A model generated the notes under the pieces. That model searched no databases. It worked only from the letters and a program-made list of their open reading frames with translations, and had not been told where the DNA came from. This document shows positions 28,324 to 38,250 of a stretch of DNA of 64,000 nt, piece after piece. A program made the position numbers and the translations under genes. Within the stretch, counting starts at the first letter, position 1. Each line of letters opens with the position of its first letter. Source of the DNA: an uncultured Bradyrhizobium sp. (GTDB lineage Bacteria > Pseudomonadota > Alphaproteobacteria > Rhizobiales > Xanthobacteraceae); contig NZ_CANSMR010000019.1 in assembly GCF_947648125.1 (NCBI RefSeq), positions 1 through 64,000 on the forward strand, written 5' to 3'.

Positions 28324-29580
28324 TCAAGGGCAGTACGTCGACGGAGCGGTGACCGCTCTCAGCTGTGCATCAAGAACGGTCCCGCGTGCGCGATCCTCAA
28401 CTTTCCGATTTGTAACGTCGGCGGGCATTTTCCGATCAACTGCGCCCACCGCAGGCTTTCGCTTGGTGCTGAGCGCATTCAGGAGCGCCGCGACGGCGGT
28501 CATCATCAAGACGCCGCCGAGACTGAGTGCGATCTGCATCGAAAGCCGGTTCGCGACGTCGAACAGATCAAACTGGCAGATCAGCGTCAGGAGCACGCCG
28601 AGACAATAGATCGGCAGCGAATTCTCCCCACAACGCCTCGCGCCGCGCAGCATAGGTGTCGACAGCCCTCGCCAACCCTGCGGAACGAGCCATGACGCCA
28701 CGATCGCGAGAGCCAGGAAATGCAGCAGCCGCAACGGGCTCAGATTCGATTTGTCCAGTGGAAATAGCAAATCCGTCAAAGCCTGCGGCACCAGCGGCTT
28801 GATGTGCTGGCCGAGTGCAAGGACCAGGCTCAACGCCAGAAGGAGAACGGAAACAACCAGCGCGGAGCGCGACGTCACCCATCCCCGGATTTTCTTCCCC
28901 TCGACCACATACCAAGCGCCCAGCACGACCAGCAACTGCCAGGCCAGCGGATTGAAGAACCACACGCCGCCGGGCCAGGCAGGAACCCGCCAGCCGAAGA
29001 CGTGCACCAGCGCATAGAGCAACAGCGAGAGGCCAAGCGTCACGTTTGGTGCGCGCAACAGCAGCCACAACAGCGGCGCGAACAGGACGTGACAGATCAC
29101 AAAGACCGGCAAGACATCGGCATTGACGGGGCGGTATTGCAGAATCGCGGCATGTGCAAGCGTCGCTCCCGGACGCTCGAACAGAACCCGCGTGTTGCTC
29201 TCGTCGGCAAGACGATCGCTGCCCGCGATGTAGACGAGGACGGCGCAAGCGAGTGTAAGCAGGAGCAGGGCGGCATAAATGTCCCATCCGCGCCGCAACG
29301 AGCGGCCGATCATGCCTCTCCAGCCGTCGCGCTGACGCGTTCTTCCGTAGGCCAGCGCGCAAGTCATGCCCGAGATGAACATGAATATTTCGGCGGCATC
29401 GCAAAAGCCGTAGCTGCGCAGCGTCAGCCAGCTTCCGACGTTGTTTGGAATGTGGTCGAGAAAGATCCACCATAGCGCGATGCCGCGGCAAACGTCGATG
29501 CGCGGGTCGCGGTCGGTCGATCTGAATTCCGGCGGAGTTTCGCCGATCATTCGCTTCGAGGTGTGGGTTCGGTCATGCAT
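28324..29580 (-). CDS. opgC: OpgC-type membrane acyltransferase
   Basis: 418 residues. OpgC proteins add succinyl groups to osmoregulated periplasmic glucans. The family start is visible: RDPRIDVCRGIALWWIFLDHIPNNVGSWLTLRSYGFCDAAEIFMFISG, then about ten membrane helices. Start is uncertain: ATG 29580 (MHDRTHTSKRM) or ATG 29550 (MIGETPPEF), neither with a strong ribosome site; the frame stays open upstream to 30084 but that part is Arg/Ser-rich and unlikely to be coding. The C-terminal tail of about 50 residues is basic and cytoplasmic. Adjacent genes give no clue. Confidence 0.85.
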   Translation of the reverse strand: MHDRTHTSKRMIGETPPEFRSTDRDPRIDVCRGIALWWIFLDHIPNNVGSWLTLRSYGFCDAAEIFMFISGMTCALAYGRTRQRDGWRGMIGRSLRRGWDIYAALLLLTLACAVLVYIAGSDRLADESNTRVLFERPGATLAHAAILQYRPVNADVLPVFVICHVLFAPLLWLLLRAPNVTLGLSLLLYALVHVFGWRVPAWPGGVWFFNPLAWQLLVVLGAWYVVEGKKIRGWVTSRSALVVSVLLLALSLVLALGQHIKPLVPQALTDLLFPLDKSNLSPLRLLHFLALAIVASWLVPQGWRGLSTPMLRGARRCGENSLPIYCLGVLLTLICQFDLFDVANRLSMQIALSLGGVLMMTAVAALLNALSTKRKPAVGAVDRKMPADVTNRKVEDRARGTVLDAQLRAVTAPSTYCP

Positions 29581-30446
29581 CGGTCGATCTGTCCGGCGTG
29601 CGCGTACGGCCTCATCGGGCGTCGGCCCGTGAGACGCCCGGATGCTCCGAGGCGCGCGTGCCGGACTAGCCTCCGGCCAAGCCACAGGATTGTACGCGCG
29701 GCTACCCGAGGGTTGGCGGCGCCTTCGCCGGCCAGCCGCAATCAAGGGGCCCGGAACGATCGCCGTCTTCCGGCGGCGGCTGCGGGACTTCGCCGACGGG
29801 CGGTATGAAAAGCTGCTTTCGCATTTCGGCGAGGCGGGCACGACAGTACTCGTGATAAAGCATGTCGAATATGATGGACATGATCGAACGCCTTCTTGAT
29901 CACTGAGGTTGACTTCCCACGTGACAGATTTCGACCATTTCAACCGGCGGCCAAAAAACCAACAGTGCCGCAGGCATTTTATGTCCGACAAATTCTGCTC
30001 AGCGATTTGGCTAGAGCAGCGAAATAAAATCGGTATCGGCAATCTTTCAAAACAACCTGCCCGCGGCTCCGTAAACCGGATCAAGTGCGAACAGGGGCAT
30101 CAAGTTGATCTGCGCTTGCGTGCCGCCAGGGATGTCCAATGAATCCGTTGGCGGCAATTACAGATTGAGCCATCACGACCGTCTCCTCCTAAGGGAGAAA
30201 TAAAGGCCGCGACTCTCGCGATCAGTATAAACATAATATTCTGACCGACAGGTGAACCAGTTCACACATGCATCGATCACAGGCAATCAGACTAGCAGAT
30301 CGATAGCATGGCTTCTTGGACTTGCGCGCACGGACCCTGAGAAGGCCGGTGCGTGAATTGCAAAATGCAGACATTGAAAATGCAGATATTGAAAATGGTG
30401 TGCCGCAGCATTTCATCCTGATGCTCTGTGAAGGCTGGAGGTCCCC
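29581..30446. other. Long intergenic region between opgC and the AraC gene
   Basis: About 870 bp without a gene I can support. Several short frames run through it on both strands, but none has a family match, a good start or sensible composition. The second half is AT-richer (around 29930-30060 and 30200-30270) and should contain the divergent promoters. The direct repeat AATGCAGA(C/T)ATTGAAAATG at 30364-30395 is the only clear structure. Confidence 0.6.
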
Positions 30447-31424
30447 ATGCCTACGGACGCAGCCGATTTTGCATCGTATCGTTTTTCGACGCGCGACCTT
30501 CCGGAGCGTATTCGCATCCCACTATGGCGCGAGCACTTTGGGCGATGCGTCGTGCACGCCGATATCGAGCCGCTGTCGAACATTCCAATCCAGGCCGATG
30601 CGTCGCTGCAGGCGGTTCAGGGTTTGCGTATGCTCGCGCTAAAGGGTACTTCGATGCGCTTTGAGCGTTCGCAGGCGAACCTCGCCGATGGCGATGATTC
30701 CGTCGGCGTCATCTTCTGCTCTCCTGGCAGAAGTCAGCTATCGCAACGCGGCCGGGAAGTTGAGCTTCGCGCCGGCGATGCGATCGCAATTCTGCATTCC
30801 GAGCCCGTCAGCGTCACCTATGTTGATGGATTGCAATTCGGTCTCGCGGTGCCGCGCGCGGAGCTTGAGCAGCGCGTATCGGATGTCGAAAGCCTGGTCA
30901 TGCAGCCGATCGGGCGCCGAAAAGAAGCATTCCGACTATTCGCGGCATACCTGAAGTCGGTGCTCAAGGCGAGAGCACTGACCGCCCCAAAACTTCGTCA
31001 TACGGTCGTGACCCACATCCACGATCTCGTCGCACTCGCGATCGACGAGTGTCCTGCCTTGGGCGAGAGCAGCGCGAGCGCCGTGATGGCTGCGCGGCAC
31101 AATGCAGCCCTCGACTACATCGCGATGCACTTTCAGAAGCCTGGGCTCAGCGTGCGAACGGTCGCCCGTTGCCAGGGCATCTCGCCGCGCTATCTACAGC
31201 GCCTGATGGCGTCGTCGGGAACGTCGTTCACCGAGCGCCTGAATGAATTGCGTCTCCAGCGGGCGCTCGAATTGCTAACCGGGTCTCACGCCGGCCGTCA
31301 GCGGATTTCCGATATCGCGCTGGAGGTTGGCTTCTCGGATGTTTCGCATTTCAATCGCTTGTTCCGAATTCGTTTCGGCGATTCTCCCCGCGGCGTTCGG
31401 CTTGCCCGAAAGGCGGCCAGTTGA
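30447..31424 (+). CDS. AraC-family transcription regulator
   Basis: 325 residues. The last 100 residues are an AraC double helix-turn-helix: LSVRTVARCQGISPRYLQRLMASSGTSFTERLNELRLQRALELLTG and ISDIALEVGFSDVSHFNRLFRIRFGDSPRGVR. The N-terminal 200 residues resemble the cupin-like binding domain of the AraC-binding-like (AraC_binding_2) group. Start ATG 30447 follows GGAGGT. Its target and inducer are unknown; opgC lies divergently 870 bp away and the small gene at 31896 lies 470 bp downstream. Confidence 0.9.
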   Translation: MPTDAADFASYRFSTRDLPERIRIPLWREHFGRCVVHADIEPLSNIPIQADASLQAVQGLRMLALKGTSMRFERSQANLADGDDSVGVIFCSPGRSQLSQRGREVELRAGDAIAILHSEPVSVTYVDGLQFGLAVPRAELEQRVSDVESLVMQPIGRRKEAFRLFAAYLKSVLKARALTAPKLRHTVVTHIHDLVALAIDECPALGESSASAVMAARHNAALDYIAMHFQKPGLSVRTVARCQGISPRYLQRLMASSGTSFTERLNELRLQRALELLTGSHAGRQRISDIALEVGFSDVSHFNRLFRIRFGDSPRGVRLARKAAS

Positions 31425-31895
31425 GTCGTGCAAACGTGATCGGCGCGTGTGCATTGCCCATCAAAGGATCTCTTGAAGAGATTGTAAGGCCATGGGCGGC
31501 CGGTTCTTCACCGGGGGCTCGGTGTCGGCCGCCAGGACAGGTCGTCGGACCAAAGGTAGATCGCGATCGCTGCCAGGCACAGGCGATGCCGATCCAGAAA
31601 ACCGGCGAGTGATGGATGGGTCGTCGATCGCTCGGAGTTGGCTTCATTCGATCAACTCATTGCGTGCGGAATATCGAGGCCGGCGATATCTGGAACCGGG
31701 AGTGTCGCTCAGGCAGGCCGCTCCTTGCAAGACATCCTCTACGAACGATCCCTCGCAAGGGCCCACGCACGCCGCTGGCGCGCTTGCATCGGTTGCAAAG
31801 CAGAGTGAGCTAGCTCACGGCGTGTGTGTGCGTAACCCATCATTGTCGGGGCGTCGCATCGGAGCGGCGAATGGAAAACGAAGGACCCTGACATC
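31425..31895. other. Intergenic region without a recognisable gene
   Basis: About 470 bp. Short frames exist on both strands but none shows a start site, domain or membrane pattern I would accept. Near the end, AGTGAGCTAGCTCACGG contains the palindrome GTGAGCTAGCTCAC (31804-31817), which might be a regulatory site for the following gene. Confidence 0.5.
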
Positions 31896-32183
31896 ATGGC
31901 CAATATCGACCACAAGCAAGGCACCTATACGATTGCTGCCAATTCGAGCCAGCCGTTCACGTTCTGGTGGGGCAAGGATTCGAAAGCGCCAAACGAGTTT
32001 TTCGACGTGTCGATCGCGCCGCATTTCGAGAAGAACCGGACCTCGATGGAGCCCCTGCACGAAACGGACCGGGCCGTGTACTGGGATCACCGCGGCGGTG
32101 TCGGCGTCGTGCTGATCCTGACCCTGCAGAACAGCAACAATTTTCCGGTGACGTTCGAGGCCAATCACGTTCGCATCTATTGA
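31896..32183 (+). CDS. Small protein of unknown function
   Basis: 95 residues, start ATG 31896 with GAAGGA ten bases upstream. The sequence alternates hydrophobic and polar residues (GTYTIAANSSQPFTFWWG, AVYWDHRGGVGVVLILTLQNSNNFPVTFEANHVRIY), suggesting an all-beta fold such as a small beta-sandwich. No signal peptide, membrane helix or cysteine. I do not recognise a family. A 14-bp palindrome lies about 80 bp upstream. No operon partners. Confidence 0.65.
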   Translation: MANIDHKQGTYTIAANSSQPFTFWWGKDSKAPNEFFDVSIAPHFEKNRTSMEPLHETDRAVYWDHRGGVGVVLILTLQNSNNFPVTFEANHVRIY

Positions 32184-32762
32184 TGCGGCGAGGACATGGA
32201 GCAGGCCGCGCCGGTTGCGCGGTCGGCACAGGCCAGACCTGTCAGCCATGGCCGGTGTTCGGGGCTCGTGAGCGCGGCGAGACAGCCTCGCGCCCTATCA
32301 GTCCACTCCGGCGGCGTTCCTACTCGCCGGCAGTTGGCGGCAGCCGTTCCCGAAGCACTGCGATCTCGAGCATGACCGTGATGGCGATGGTTCTGAGGCG
32401 CGCATTCTCGGTCATTGTCTCGGCAAGCTGCGGGTGCGGCGCCACGGCATGGCTTGGAGTGGTCTGGGAGCGATCTGGCGGTGTCGGGGGTGTCGGGGTC
32501 ACGGGCTAGCTCTTGCCGGCGGTCAAAGGCGCGCAGCCTGGGCAACTGCGGAGTTTCAGGGCGGAATCGGCATTCAAATGTGGAACATGAAGATAACGTC
32601 CGCTTGCTTACAGGAAGCTGACGCGTAGCAATTTATTGCTGATTATGTCTGTCGATGTCGCTTGGGAAGCATGGGGCCCTGGCACTGATTTGCCCGACGG
32701 CGCAAGCCCCCGTCGCAAGCCCAGTCTCGCCGGCGAGATCACCAAGTAGGCCGTAACCCATC

Positions 32763-32871
32763 GCGCAGGGAAAGCCGGAGTGTTTCCGGCTACACCTGTG
32801 GTGGTCCTACCCCCGAGCTCTCTACCATTGCTCGGGCCCATAGGTGCGATCGGCACCGGCTTTCCCTGCGC
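32763..32871. repeat. Inverted repeat with 16-bp perfect arms
   Basis: GCGCAGGGAAAGCCGG (32763-32778) and CCGGCTTTCCCTGCGC (32856-32871) are perfect complements with 77 bp between. Likely a dispersed non-coding element. Confidence 0.75.
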
Positions 32872-32969
32872 CCTCTGCCAACGGAGAGGGCGGAACGAGC
32901 AGCAAAGCTCGGACAATCATGTCGCGAGAACGCGGAAGTATGATTCGATGGCCACGCAACAAACTCAGT

Positions 32970-33090
32970 GTCGTCCCTGCGAAAGCAGGGACCCATAACC
33001 ACCAAAGTTCTTTGTTGTGCGTTGCTGCATGACGGGTCCCGTCAACAACACCCGCCGCAGAGTATGGGTCCCTGCTTTCGCAGGGACGAC
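32970..33090. repeat. Inverted repeat with 28-bp perfect arms
   Basis: The arm GTCGTCCCTGCGAAAGCAGG... (32970-32997) is exactly complementary to the arm at 33063-33090 (ending GCAGGGACGAC). The arms contain their own inner palindrome CCCTGC-GAAA-GCAGGG. This element type is frequent in Bradyrhizobium intergenic regions; the 65 bp between the arms are unique. Confidence 0.85.
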
Positions 33091-33184
33091 AGGTGTGTAT
33101 GCGGTTACTCGTGACGCGCAAAAGCGCTCGCGCAATTCCCGCGAAGCTGAGCGCTGGATTGGCGGGATGCAGCGAGGCCTTGAC

Positions 33185-33901
33185 TTAGCTGCTGCTCGTC
33201 GCGCCGCGCACCACGCGCTTGATCTTGTCGGTGGTGTAGGTCTGGCCGCCGATCGAGAGCAGCGGCGGCGAGGCGGTCAGGTCGACGGAGTCGACGACGC
33301 CCTGAACCTCGGTCGAGATGGCGAGGTCGTTGCCCTTGGAATCCTTGCCGGTGGCGGTCAGCGTGTAGGTGCCAGCCGGCCATTGCGTGCCGTCATTGCC
33401 TTTGCCGTCCCAGACGAAGCTGGCGTTGCCCTGCTTCAGGTTGAAATTGCCGGAATAGGCGGTCTGGCCGGACGCGCTCGTGATCGTGATGGTGGCGCTG
33501 GTGGCTTGCGGGGACACCAGATTCCAGGTCGCGGATTTGTTGAACTGGGTCTTGCTGCCGTCGACCGCGACCGTGTTGCCGACATAGACCAGCGCCTGGG
33601 TCGACTGCGCGCTCTTCTCGATCGCGATCAGCTGCTTCAGCTGATCGTTGGATTTCAGCTGCTGCTCGACGCCCGCGAACTGCACGAGCTGCTGGGTGAA
33701 CTGGTTGGTGTCGAGCGGGTCGAGCGGGTTCTGGTGCTGCAACTGCGTGGTCAGCAGTGTCAGGAAGGTCTGGAAATTGTCGGCGATGCCCTGCGACGAG
33801 GTCGTCAGGCCGCCGCCGGTGCTGCTGCTTCCGGAGCTCGTTCCGTTGCTGGTGCCCGGTGCTGAGACGACGGGCGTCGGCATGGTTGCATCGACTGCCA
33901 T
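33185..33901 (-). CDS. flgD: Flagellar hook assembly protein FlgD
   Basis: 238 residues. FlgD caps the growing hook and is removed when the hook is complete. The N-terminal FlgD motif is clear: FQTFLTLLTTQLQHQNPLDPLDTNQFTQQLVQFAGVEQQLKSN, followed by the beta-rich domain (SGNFNLKQGNASFVWDGKGNDGTQWPAGTYTLTATGKDSKGN). I set the start at ATG 33901 (MAVDATMP), which has AAGGAG upstream; the frame runs to 34003 but inside fliK. It lies 10 bp behind fliK. Confidence 0.95.
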   Translation of the reverse strand: MAVDATMPTPVVSAPGTSNGTSSGSSSTGGGLTTSSQGIADNFQTFLTLLTTQLQHQNPLDPLDTNQFTQQLVQFAGVEQQLKSNDQLKQLIAIEKSAQSTQALVYVGNTVAVDGSKTQFNKSATWNLVSPQATSATITITSASGQTAYSGNFNLKQGNASFVWDGKGNDGTQWPAGTYTLTATGKDSKGNDLAISTEVQGVVDSVDLTASPPLLSIGGQTYTTDKIKRVVRGATSSS

Positions 33902-33911
33902 GGTGAACTCC

Positions 33912-35504
33912 TTACACTCTGATATCGACGCCGCCGAGGGCGCCGGTTGCACGGCCGTAGGAGCGGCCTGCCACCGCGGCGGGAGCACTGTCTTCTTCGG
34001 CAACGATCAAACGATGAGCGTTCGGATTGGACTGGCCATTGTTGTTCTGGCCCGACTGCGACTGGTCGCGCAGGCTGAACTGCAATCCGCCATTGCCGGT
34101 CGACAGGCCGGCATTATCGAGCGCGCGCTGCAGCTGGTTGGCGTCCTGGCGCAGCATCGACAGCGTTTCCGGGCGTTCGACGGTGAGATGCGAGGTCACC
34201 TGGCCGTTGCGATCGACATCGATGCGGACATCGATGCGGCCGAGCTCGGCGGGGTCGAGCCGGATCTCGAAGCGGCTCTTGCCGCTCTTGGCGGAGGCGA
34301 CGATCTGCATCGCAAGTCCGCTGAGCGGCACGGCGGCGGCTTGCGCGGCGTTGGTCACGGTCAATTGCGCGGTCGCAGACGGCGTCGTCTGGCTGGTCGG
34401 CAGTTGCGCCTGGAGTGCATTCGCCGCCTGCGCGCTGGGATCGGGCGTCGTGAGCTGGGCTTGCGCCGCCGCGTGGCCGCCGGCCGTCGGCGTCGGCGCG
34501 GCGTTGCCGTCGCCGCTTGCATCGGCCTTGATGGCATCGGCTGCGCCGTCTGCGGTGGCCTTCGCCTTGCCGGATACGGCCGCCGGCTGCGTGGCTGCGG
34601 GAATGATGGTGGTCGGAGTGGCCTGTGCGGTGGCGTTGCTGCCCTGGGCCGCGCCGTCCTGGCCGGTTGGCGTTGTCGCGGTCGCGTCGTTTGCAGCCAC
34701 CTGTGCCTTGGCTTGCGTCGTCGCCTTCGTGGCCGGCGTTCCGGCGGCGACGGTGGCGGCGAGTGTCGCATCGCCGGTCGCCGTCGCTGCGCCCGAAACC
34801 GTCGCCGCATCTGTCGTGATGATCTGTCCCTCGGTCTTGACGCCGGCCGCCTTGGCGACCTTGTCGGCATTCGCCGCGGTGGTCGCCGCCGTTGCAGTGT
34901 CGGCGCCGGCAGGCGCACCGCTGCCGGCCGCCGCACCGGTGCCGGCGATGGCGGAGCTTGCGGCGATGGCCGCAGCCGCGATCGCAAGCGGTGCCGCCGG
35001 CTGGCCGGATGGCGCGGTCGCCGTCGCCGTCGGGTCGGTCGCCGCTGCAGCGGCAACGGGAACGGCAACCACGGCGTTGGCCGCTGCCGCATTGGCTGGG
35101 TCCGGCTGCGGCACGGCTTGCGTCGTGGCCTTGTCGCCGGTGGATTGCGCGTCGGTGCTCGACTTCGAGTCGTCGGATTTCGATTTCGACTTGGTCTTGC
35201 GCGGCGCGTCGCTATCGACCTTGTTGTCATCGCGCGAGCTGCCGGAATCCCGCGACGTCCGGTCGGGGGCCGTGCTGGTGTCGCGGGAGCGTGCATCGCT
35301 CGTCGTGGTCGAATCGTCGGGCCGGCGCGCGGGCGCCGGTTGGGCGTCGTATCTGTTGTTGTCGCTCGTGGACGCAGAATTGCTGTCGACCAGCGCGGCA
35401 AAGCCGTCGTTCCCCGCCTGCGAAGCGGGATCGGGCCGCGCCGATCGTGTCGTCGGGCCCTGAAAAGACCGGCTTGCCAATGCTTCCGACGTGACGCTGA
35501 CCAC
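33912..35504 (-). CDS. fliK: Flagellar hook-length control protein FliK
   Basis: 530 residues. FliK measures hook length and switches export specificity. The C-terminal Flg_hook domain is visible (KSRFEIRLDPAELGRIDVRIDVDRNGQVTSHLTVERPETLSMLRQDANQLQRALDNAG). The central 350 residues are of extreme composition (Ala, Thr, Gln, Asp), as usual for the flexible ruler part; this also makes long meaningless frames on both strands. Start GTG at 35504 has GAGGG upstream; a TTG at 35558 is an alternative. It precedes flgD by 10 bp. Confidence 0.9.
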   Translation of the reverse strand: MVSVTSEALASRSFQGPTTRSARPDPASQAGNDGFAALVDSNSASTSDNNRYDAQPAPARRPDDSTTTSDARSRDTSTAPDRTSRDSGSSRDDNKVDSDAPRKTKSKSKSDDSKSSTDAQSTGDKATTQAVPQPDPANAAAANAVVAVPVAAAAATDPTATATAPSGQPAAPLAIAAAAIAASSAIAGTGAAAGSGAPAGADTATAATTAANADKVAKAAGVKTEGQIITTDAATVSGAATATGDATLAATVAAGTPATKATTQAKAQVAANDATATTPTGQDGAAQGSNATAQATPTTIIPAATQPAAVSGKAKATADGAADAIKADASGDGNAAPTPTAGGHAAAQAQLTTPDPSAQAANALQAQLPTSQTTPSATAQLTVTNAAQAAAVPLSGLAMQIVASAKSGKSRFEIRLDPAELGRIDVRIDVDRNGQVTSHLTVERPETLSMLRQDANQLQRALDNAGLSTGNGGLQFSLRDQSQSGQNNNGQSNPNAHRLIVAEEDSAPAAVAGRSYGRATGALGGVDIRV

Positions 35505-35863
35505 TGCCAACCCTCGCAAATGAGACTTCCGGCCTTTTGTCAGCAAGGAGCGGGCCAATCATCGGTCGTGACAAATATCCAGCCATTTCAATTGGTTAGG
35601 AGTCGCGCGCGCGGCCTGGAACCGGTTCCTGGCAGGTCCCGTTTTTGCCCGGCGGCAAGATTTGCCGTCCGCGCACGGCAAGGCACAGATTCCGCCGGAT
35701 TGCCTCGCCGGAATACGGCCTATATTAAAGGTGGCCTCCGACGCGTCCCGAACCGACCGAACCGGTCTTGGACGCGTTCTAAGGCTCTCTGGACAAAGGC
35801 TTTTTCCAATTTCGTCGCGGAGCGCATAAGCTCGCCGCGACAGTGACCAATGACCGCTTAGAG

Positions 35864-37060
35864 ATGCTCAACAGTCTGGATCTTGAAGGCCGCCCTGAAG
35901 ACACACGGATCGTCGTTGCCATGTCCGGCGGCGTCGACTCGTCGGTGACGGCTGCGCTGTTGAAGTCGCAGGGCTATGACGTGGTCGGGATCACGCTGCA
36001 GCTCTACGACCATGGTGCTGCGACCCATCGCAAGGGCGCCTGCTGCGCCGGCCGCGACATCCACGACGCGCGCAATGTCGCAGAGCGGATCGGCATCCCG
36101 CATTACGTGCTGGATTACGAAAGCCGCTTCAAGCAATCGGTGATCGACAATTTCGCCGACAGCTACGCGCTCGGCGAGACGCCGGTGCCGTGCATCGAGT
36201 GCAACCGTTCGGTCAAGTTCCGCGATCTGCTCTCGACCGCGCGCGAGCTCGGCGCGCAGGCGCTGGCCACCGGACATTATGTCGCCTCGCGTCGGCTTGC
36301 CGACGGATCGCGCTCGCTGACTTGCGCGGCGGATGCCGATCGCGACCAGAGCTATTTCCTGTTCGCGACCACGCGCGAGCAGCTCGACTTCCTGCGCTTC
36401 CCGCTCGGCGACATGACCAAGCCACAGACCCGCGAGCTGGCGCGGCGCTTCGATCTCGAGGTCGCCGACAAGCAGGACAGCCAGGACATCTGCTTCGTGC
36501 CGACCGGCCGCTACACCGACATCATCGGACGGCTGAAGCCGAATGCGATCGCGCCGGGCGACATCGTCGATCTCGCCGGCAACGTCATCGGCCAGCACCA
36601 GGGCATCGTTCATTTCACCGTCGGCCAGCGCAAGGGCCTCGGCATCGCCTCGGGCCACCCGCTCTATGTGGTGAAGCTCGATGCGGCGACCCGCCGGGTC
36701 GTGGTCGGTCCCCGCGAGGCGCTGCGGATGGATCGCATCGCGCTACGCGACGTCAACTGGATCGGCGACGGCGCGCTGGACCGCGTGATCGGCGAGGGCA
36801 TCGAGATCTATGTCCGCGTGCGTTCGACGCGCGCGCCGCAGCCGGCATGGCTGCGCGCCGCCGATGGCGGCTATGAGGTCGAGCTCGTCGCCGGTGAGGA
36901 GGGCGTGTCGCCCGGCCAGGCCTGCGTGTTCTACGACGCGGCCTCCGGGCAGGCGCGGGTGCTCGGCGGCGGCTTCATCAGGAGTGCGAGCGCAAGCCGC
37001 GTCGTGCGGGCCGCGACGCAGGATACGATGGCGCCGGTTGCGGAAGCGGTTCGCGGCTAG
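35864..37060 (+). CDS. mnmA: tRNA-specific 2-thiouridylase MnmA
   Basis: 398 residues. MnmA transfers sulfur to U34 of tRNA-Glu, -Gln and -Lys in the cytoplasm. The PP-loop SGGVDSSV is near residue 22, the catalytic cysteines are in CIECN (with the PC pair) and DSQDICFVP, and the C-terminal tRNA-binding domains follow. I chose ATG 35864 (MLNSLDLEG); a GTG at 35843 in frame would add seven residues, and neither has a strong ribosome site. Monocistronic or with the methyltransferase 25 bp downstream. Confidence 0.95.
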   Translation: MLNSLDLEGRPEDTRIVVAMSGGVDSSVTAALLKSQGYDVVGITLQLYDHGAATHRKGACCAGRDIHDARNVAERIGIPHYVLDYESRFKQSVIDNFADSYALGETPVPCIECNRSVKFRDLLSTARELGAQALATGHYVASRRLADGSRSLTCAADADRDQSYFLFATTREQLDFLRFPLGDMTKPQTRELARRFDLEVADKQDSQDICFVPTGRYTDIIGRLKPNAIAPGDIVDLAGNVIGQHQGIVHFTVGQRKGLGIASGHPLYVVKLDAATRRVVVGPREALRMDRIALRDVNWIGDGALDRVIGEGIEIYVRVRSTRAPQPAWLRAADGGYEVELVAGEEGVSPGQACVFYDAASGQARVLGGGFIRSASASRVVRAATQDTMAPVAEAVRG

Positions 37061-37085
37061 ACAGAAGAAGCATCGGGGCAGGGGA

Positions 37086-37724
37086 ATGGCTGGGGACATC
37101 GACCGCGAGGGGGTCGAAAAGGCGTATGGCCGCTGGGCACCGATCTACGATCTGGTGTTCGGCAAGGTGTTCGATCAGGGCCGTCAGTCGACGATCGCGG
37201 AAGCCGACCGGATCGGTGGGCGCGTGCTTGATGTCGGCGTCGGCACCGGGCTGTCGCTGTCGGAATATGCGCGCACCACAAAACTGTGCGGCGTCGATAT
37301 TTCCGAGCCGATGCTGCGGCGGGCGCTCAAGCGCGTGCGCACGCAGGGTCTCAGCAATGTCGAGACGCTAGCGGTGATGGACGCCAAGAACCTCGCATTT
37401 CCGGATTCGTTCTTCGACGCGGTGGTCGCGCAATACGTCATCACTGCCGTGCCGGATCCCGAGGCGACGCTCGATGATTTCATTCGCGTGCTGAAGCCGG
37501 GTGGCGAGCTGATCCTGGTCAATCACATCGGCGCCGAGAGCGGCCCGCGCCGCATCTTCGAGCTCGCCTTCGCGCCGCTGGCGCGGCGGCTCGGCTGGCG
37601 TCCGGAATTTCCATGGGAGCGGCTGACCGATTGGGCCGCGAAGCATGGCGGCGTCAGCCTTGCGGAACGCCGGCCGATGCCGCCGATGGGGCATTTCTCG
37701 CTGATCCGCTTCCGCAAATCGTGA
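37086..37724 (+). CDS. SAM-dependent methyltransferase, phosphatidylethanolamine N-methyltransferase type
   Basis: 212 residues. Class I methyltransferase with motif I VLDVGVGTGLSL (about residues 48-59) and acidic GVDISEPML after it. The N-terminus YGRWAPIYDLVFGKVFDQGR matches the Rhodobacter-type PmtA and the UbiE-like group, which methylate phosphatidylethanolamine towards phosphatidylcholine. Several such paralogues are usual in Bradyrhizobium, and substrate cannot be fixed from sequence alone. Start ATG 37086 with GGGGCAGGGG upstream; the frame overlaps mnmA if read further up, which I reject. Confidence 0.8.
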   Translation: MAGDIDREGVEKAYGRWAPIYDLVFGKVFDQGRQSTIAEADRIGGRVLDVGVGTGLSLSEYARTTKLCGVDISEPMLRRALKRVRTQGLSNVETLAVMDAKNLAFPDSFFDAVVAQYVITAVPDPEATLDDFIRVLKPGGELILVNHIGAESGPRRIFELAFAPLARRLGWRPEFPWERLTDWAAKHGGVSLAERRPMPPMGHFSLIRFRKS

Positions 37725-37777
37725 GACTGCGGCGATCTTGACCGGGAACATCGGCCCGCCGTCACGGTTTTCCCGTC

Positions 37778-38134
37778 ATGAGGATCAATCGAACACTCGC
37801 TTTGTCCTGTGCCCTGATCATGGCGCCCGTCGTTGCCGCGGCGCAGGCGCCGCCGACATCAGCCACACCGCCGGCACAGACTGCGCCGCCGGCGCCGTCG
37901 CGGGCCGCCGCGAATTGCGCGCCGCAGCAGCCCTCGCATCCGGGTGTTGCGCTTCCGGAGGGAACCACCACCGGGCAGGCTTTGGGCGACAAGCTCGCCA
38001 AATCCGACGGCGTGCTGTGTCCGCCGGCCGGTATCGACCCCGAAATACGTGCACCGACCCCGCAGGGCGGCAACACACCGGTGATTCCTCCGCCCGGCAG
38101 CTCCGGTGGCGACCCCTCGGTCAGGTCAAAATAG
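37778..38134 (+). CDS. Secreted proline/alanine-rich small protein
   Basis: 118 residues. Signal peptide MRINRTLALSCALIMAPVVAAAQA, then a Pro/Thr/Ala-rich tail with two cysteines (ANCAPQQ, VLCPPAG), probably a disulfide in the periplasm. No family recognised. Similar short exported proteins of unknown function occur next to this gene order in Bradyrhizobium. Start ATG 37778; the ribosome site is weak. The following tRNA gene begins 116 bp downstream. Confidence 0.7.
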   Translation: MRINRTLALSCALIMAPVVAAAQAPPTSATPPAQTAPPAPSRAAANCAPQQPSHPGVALPEGTTTGQALGDKLAKSDGVLCPPAGIDPEIRAPTPQGGNTPVIPPPGSSGGDPSVRSK

Positions 38135-38250
38135 CCTCTATCTGCAATAGTTTGCGGTCCCGTCCGGGTTTGCTTGACAGGCGCGCGTGTCACTCTTTAT
38201 ATGCCGCGCGTTCGCACCCGCGGCTTGCATGCCGCCGATTGCGAGCCCAT

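Larger units (their letters stand above)
32184..33184. other. One-kilobase non-coding stretch with two large palindromic repeats
   Basis: No convincing gene in about 1000 bp. It carries two separate inverted repeats (listed on their own), separated by about 100 bp. The region before them (32184-32620) has short frames on both strands without family matches. It separates the small gene at 31896 from the flgD-fliK pair. Confidence 0.6.

Noticed and set aside
29642-29899. Possible 85-residue gene upstream of opgC
   Set aside because: No ribosome site, no family, Arg-rich start; it looks like chance.
32320-32502. Possible 60-residue minus-strand protein
   Set aside because: The helical end looks plausible (LRTIAITVMLEIAVLRERLP) but the first half is Pro/Thr-rich, there is no start site, and nothing supports it.
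34027-35846. Long plus-strand frames opposite fliK
   Set aside because: The Ala/Thr-rich ruler part of fliK leaves all frames open; the opposite strand gives low-complexity Gly/Arg or Ala/Val sequence.
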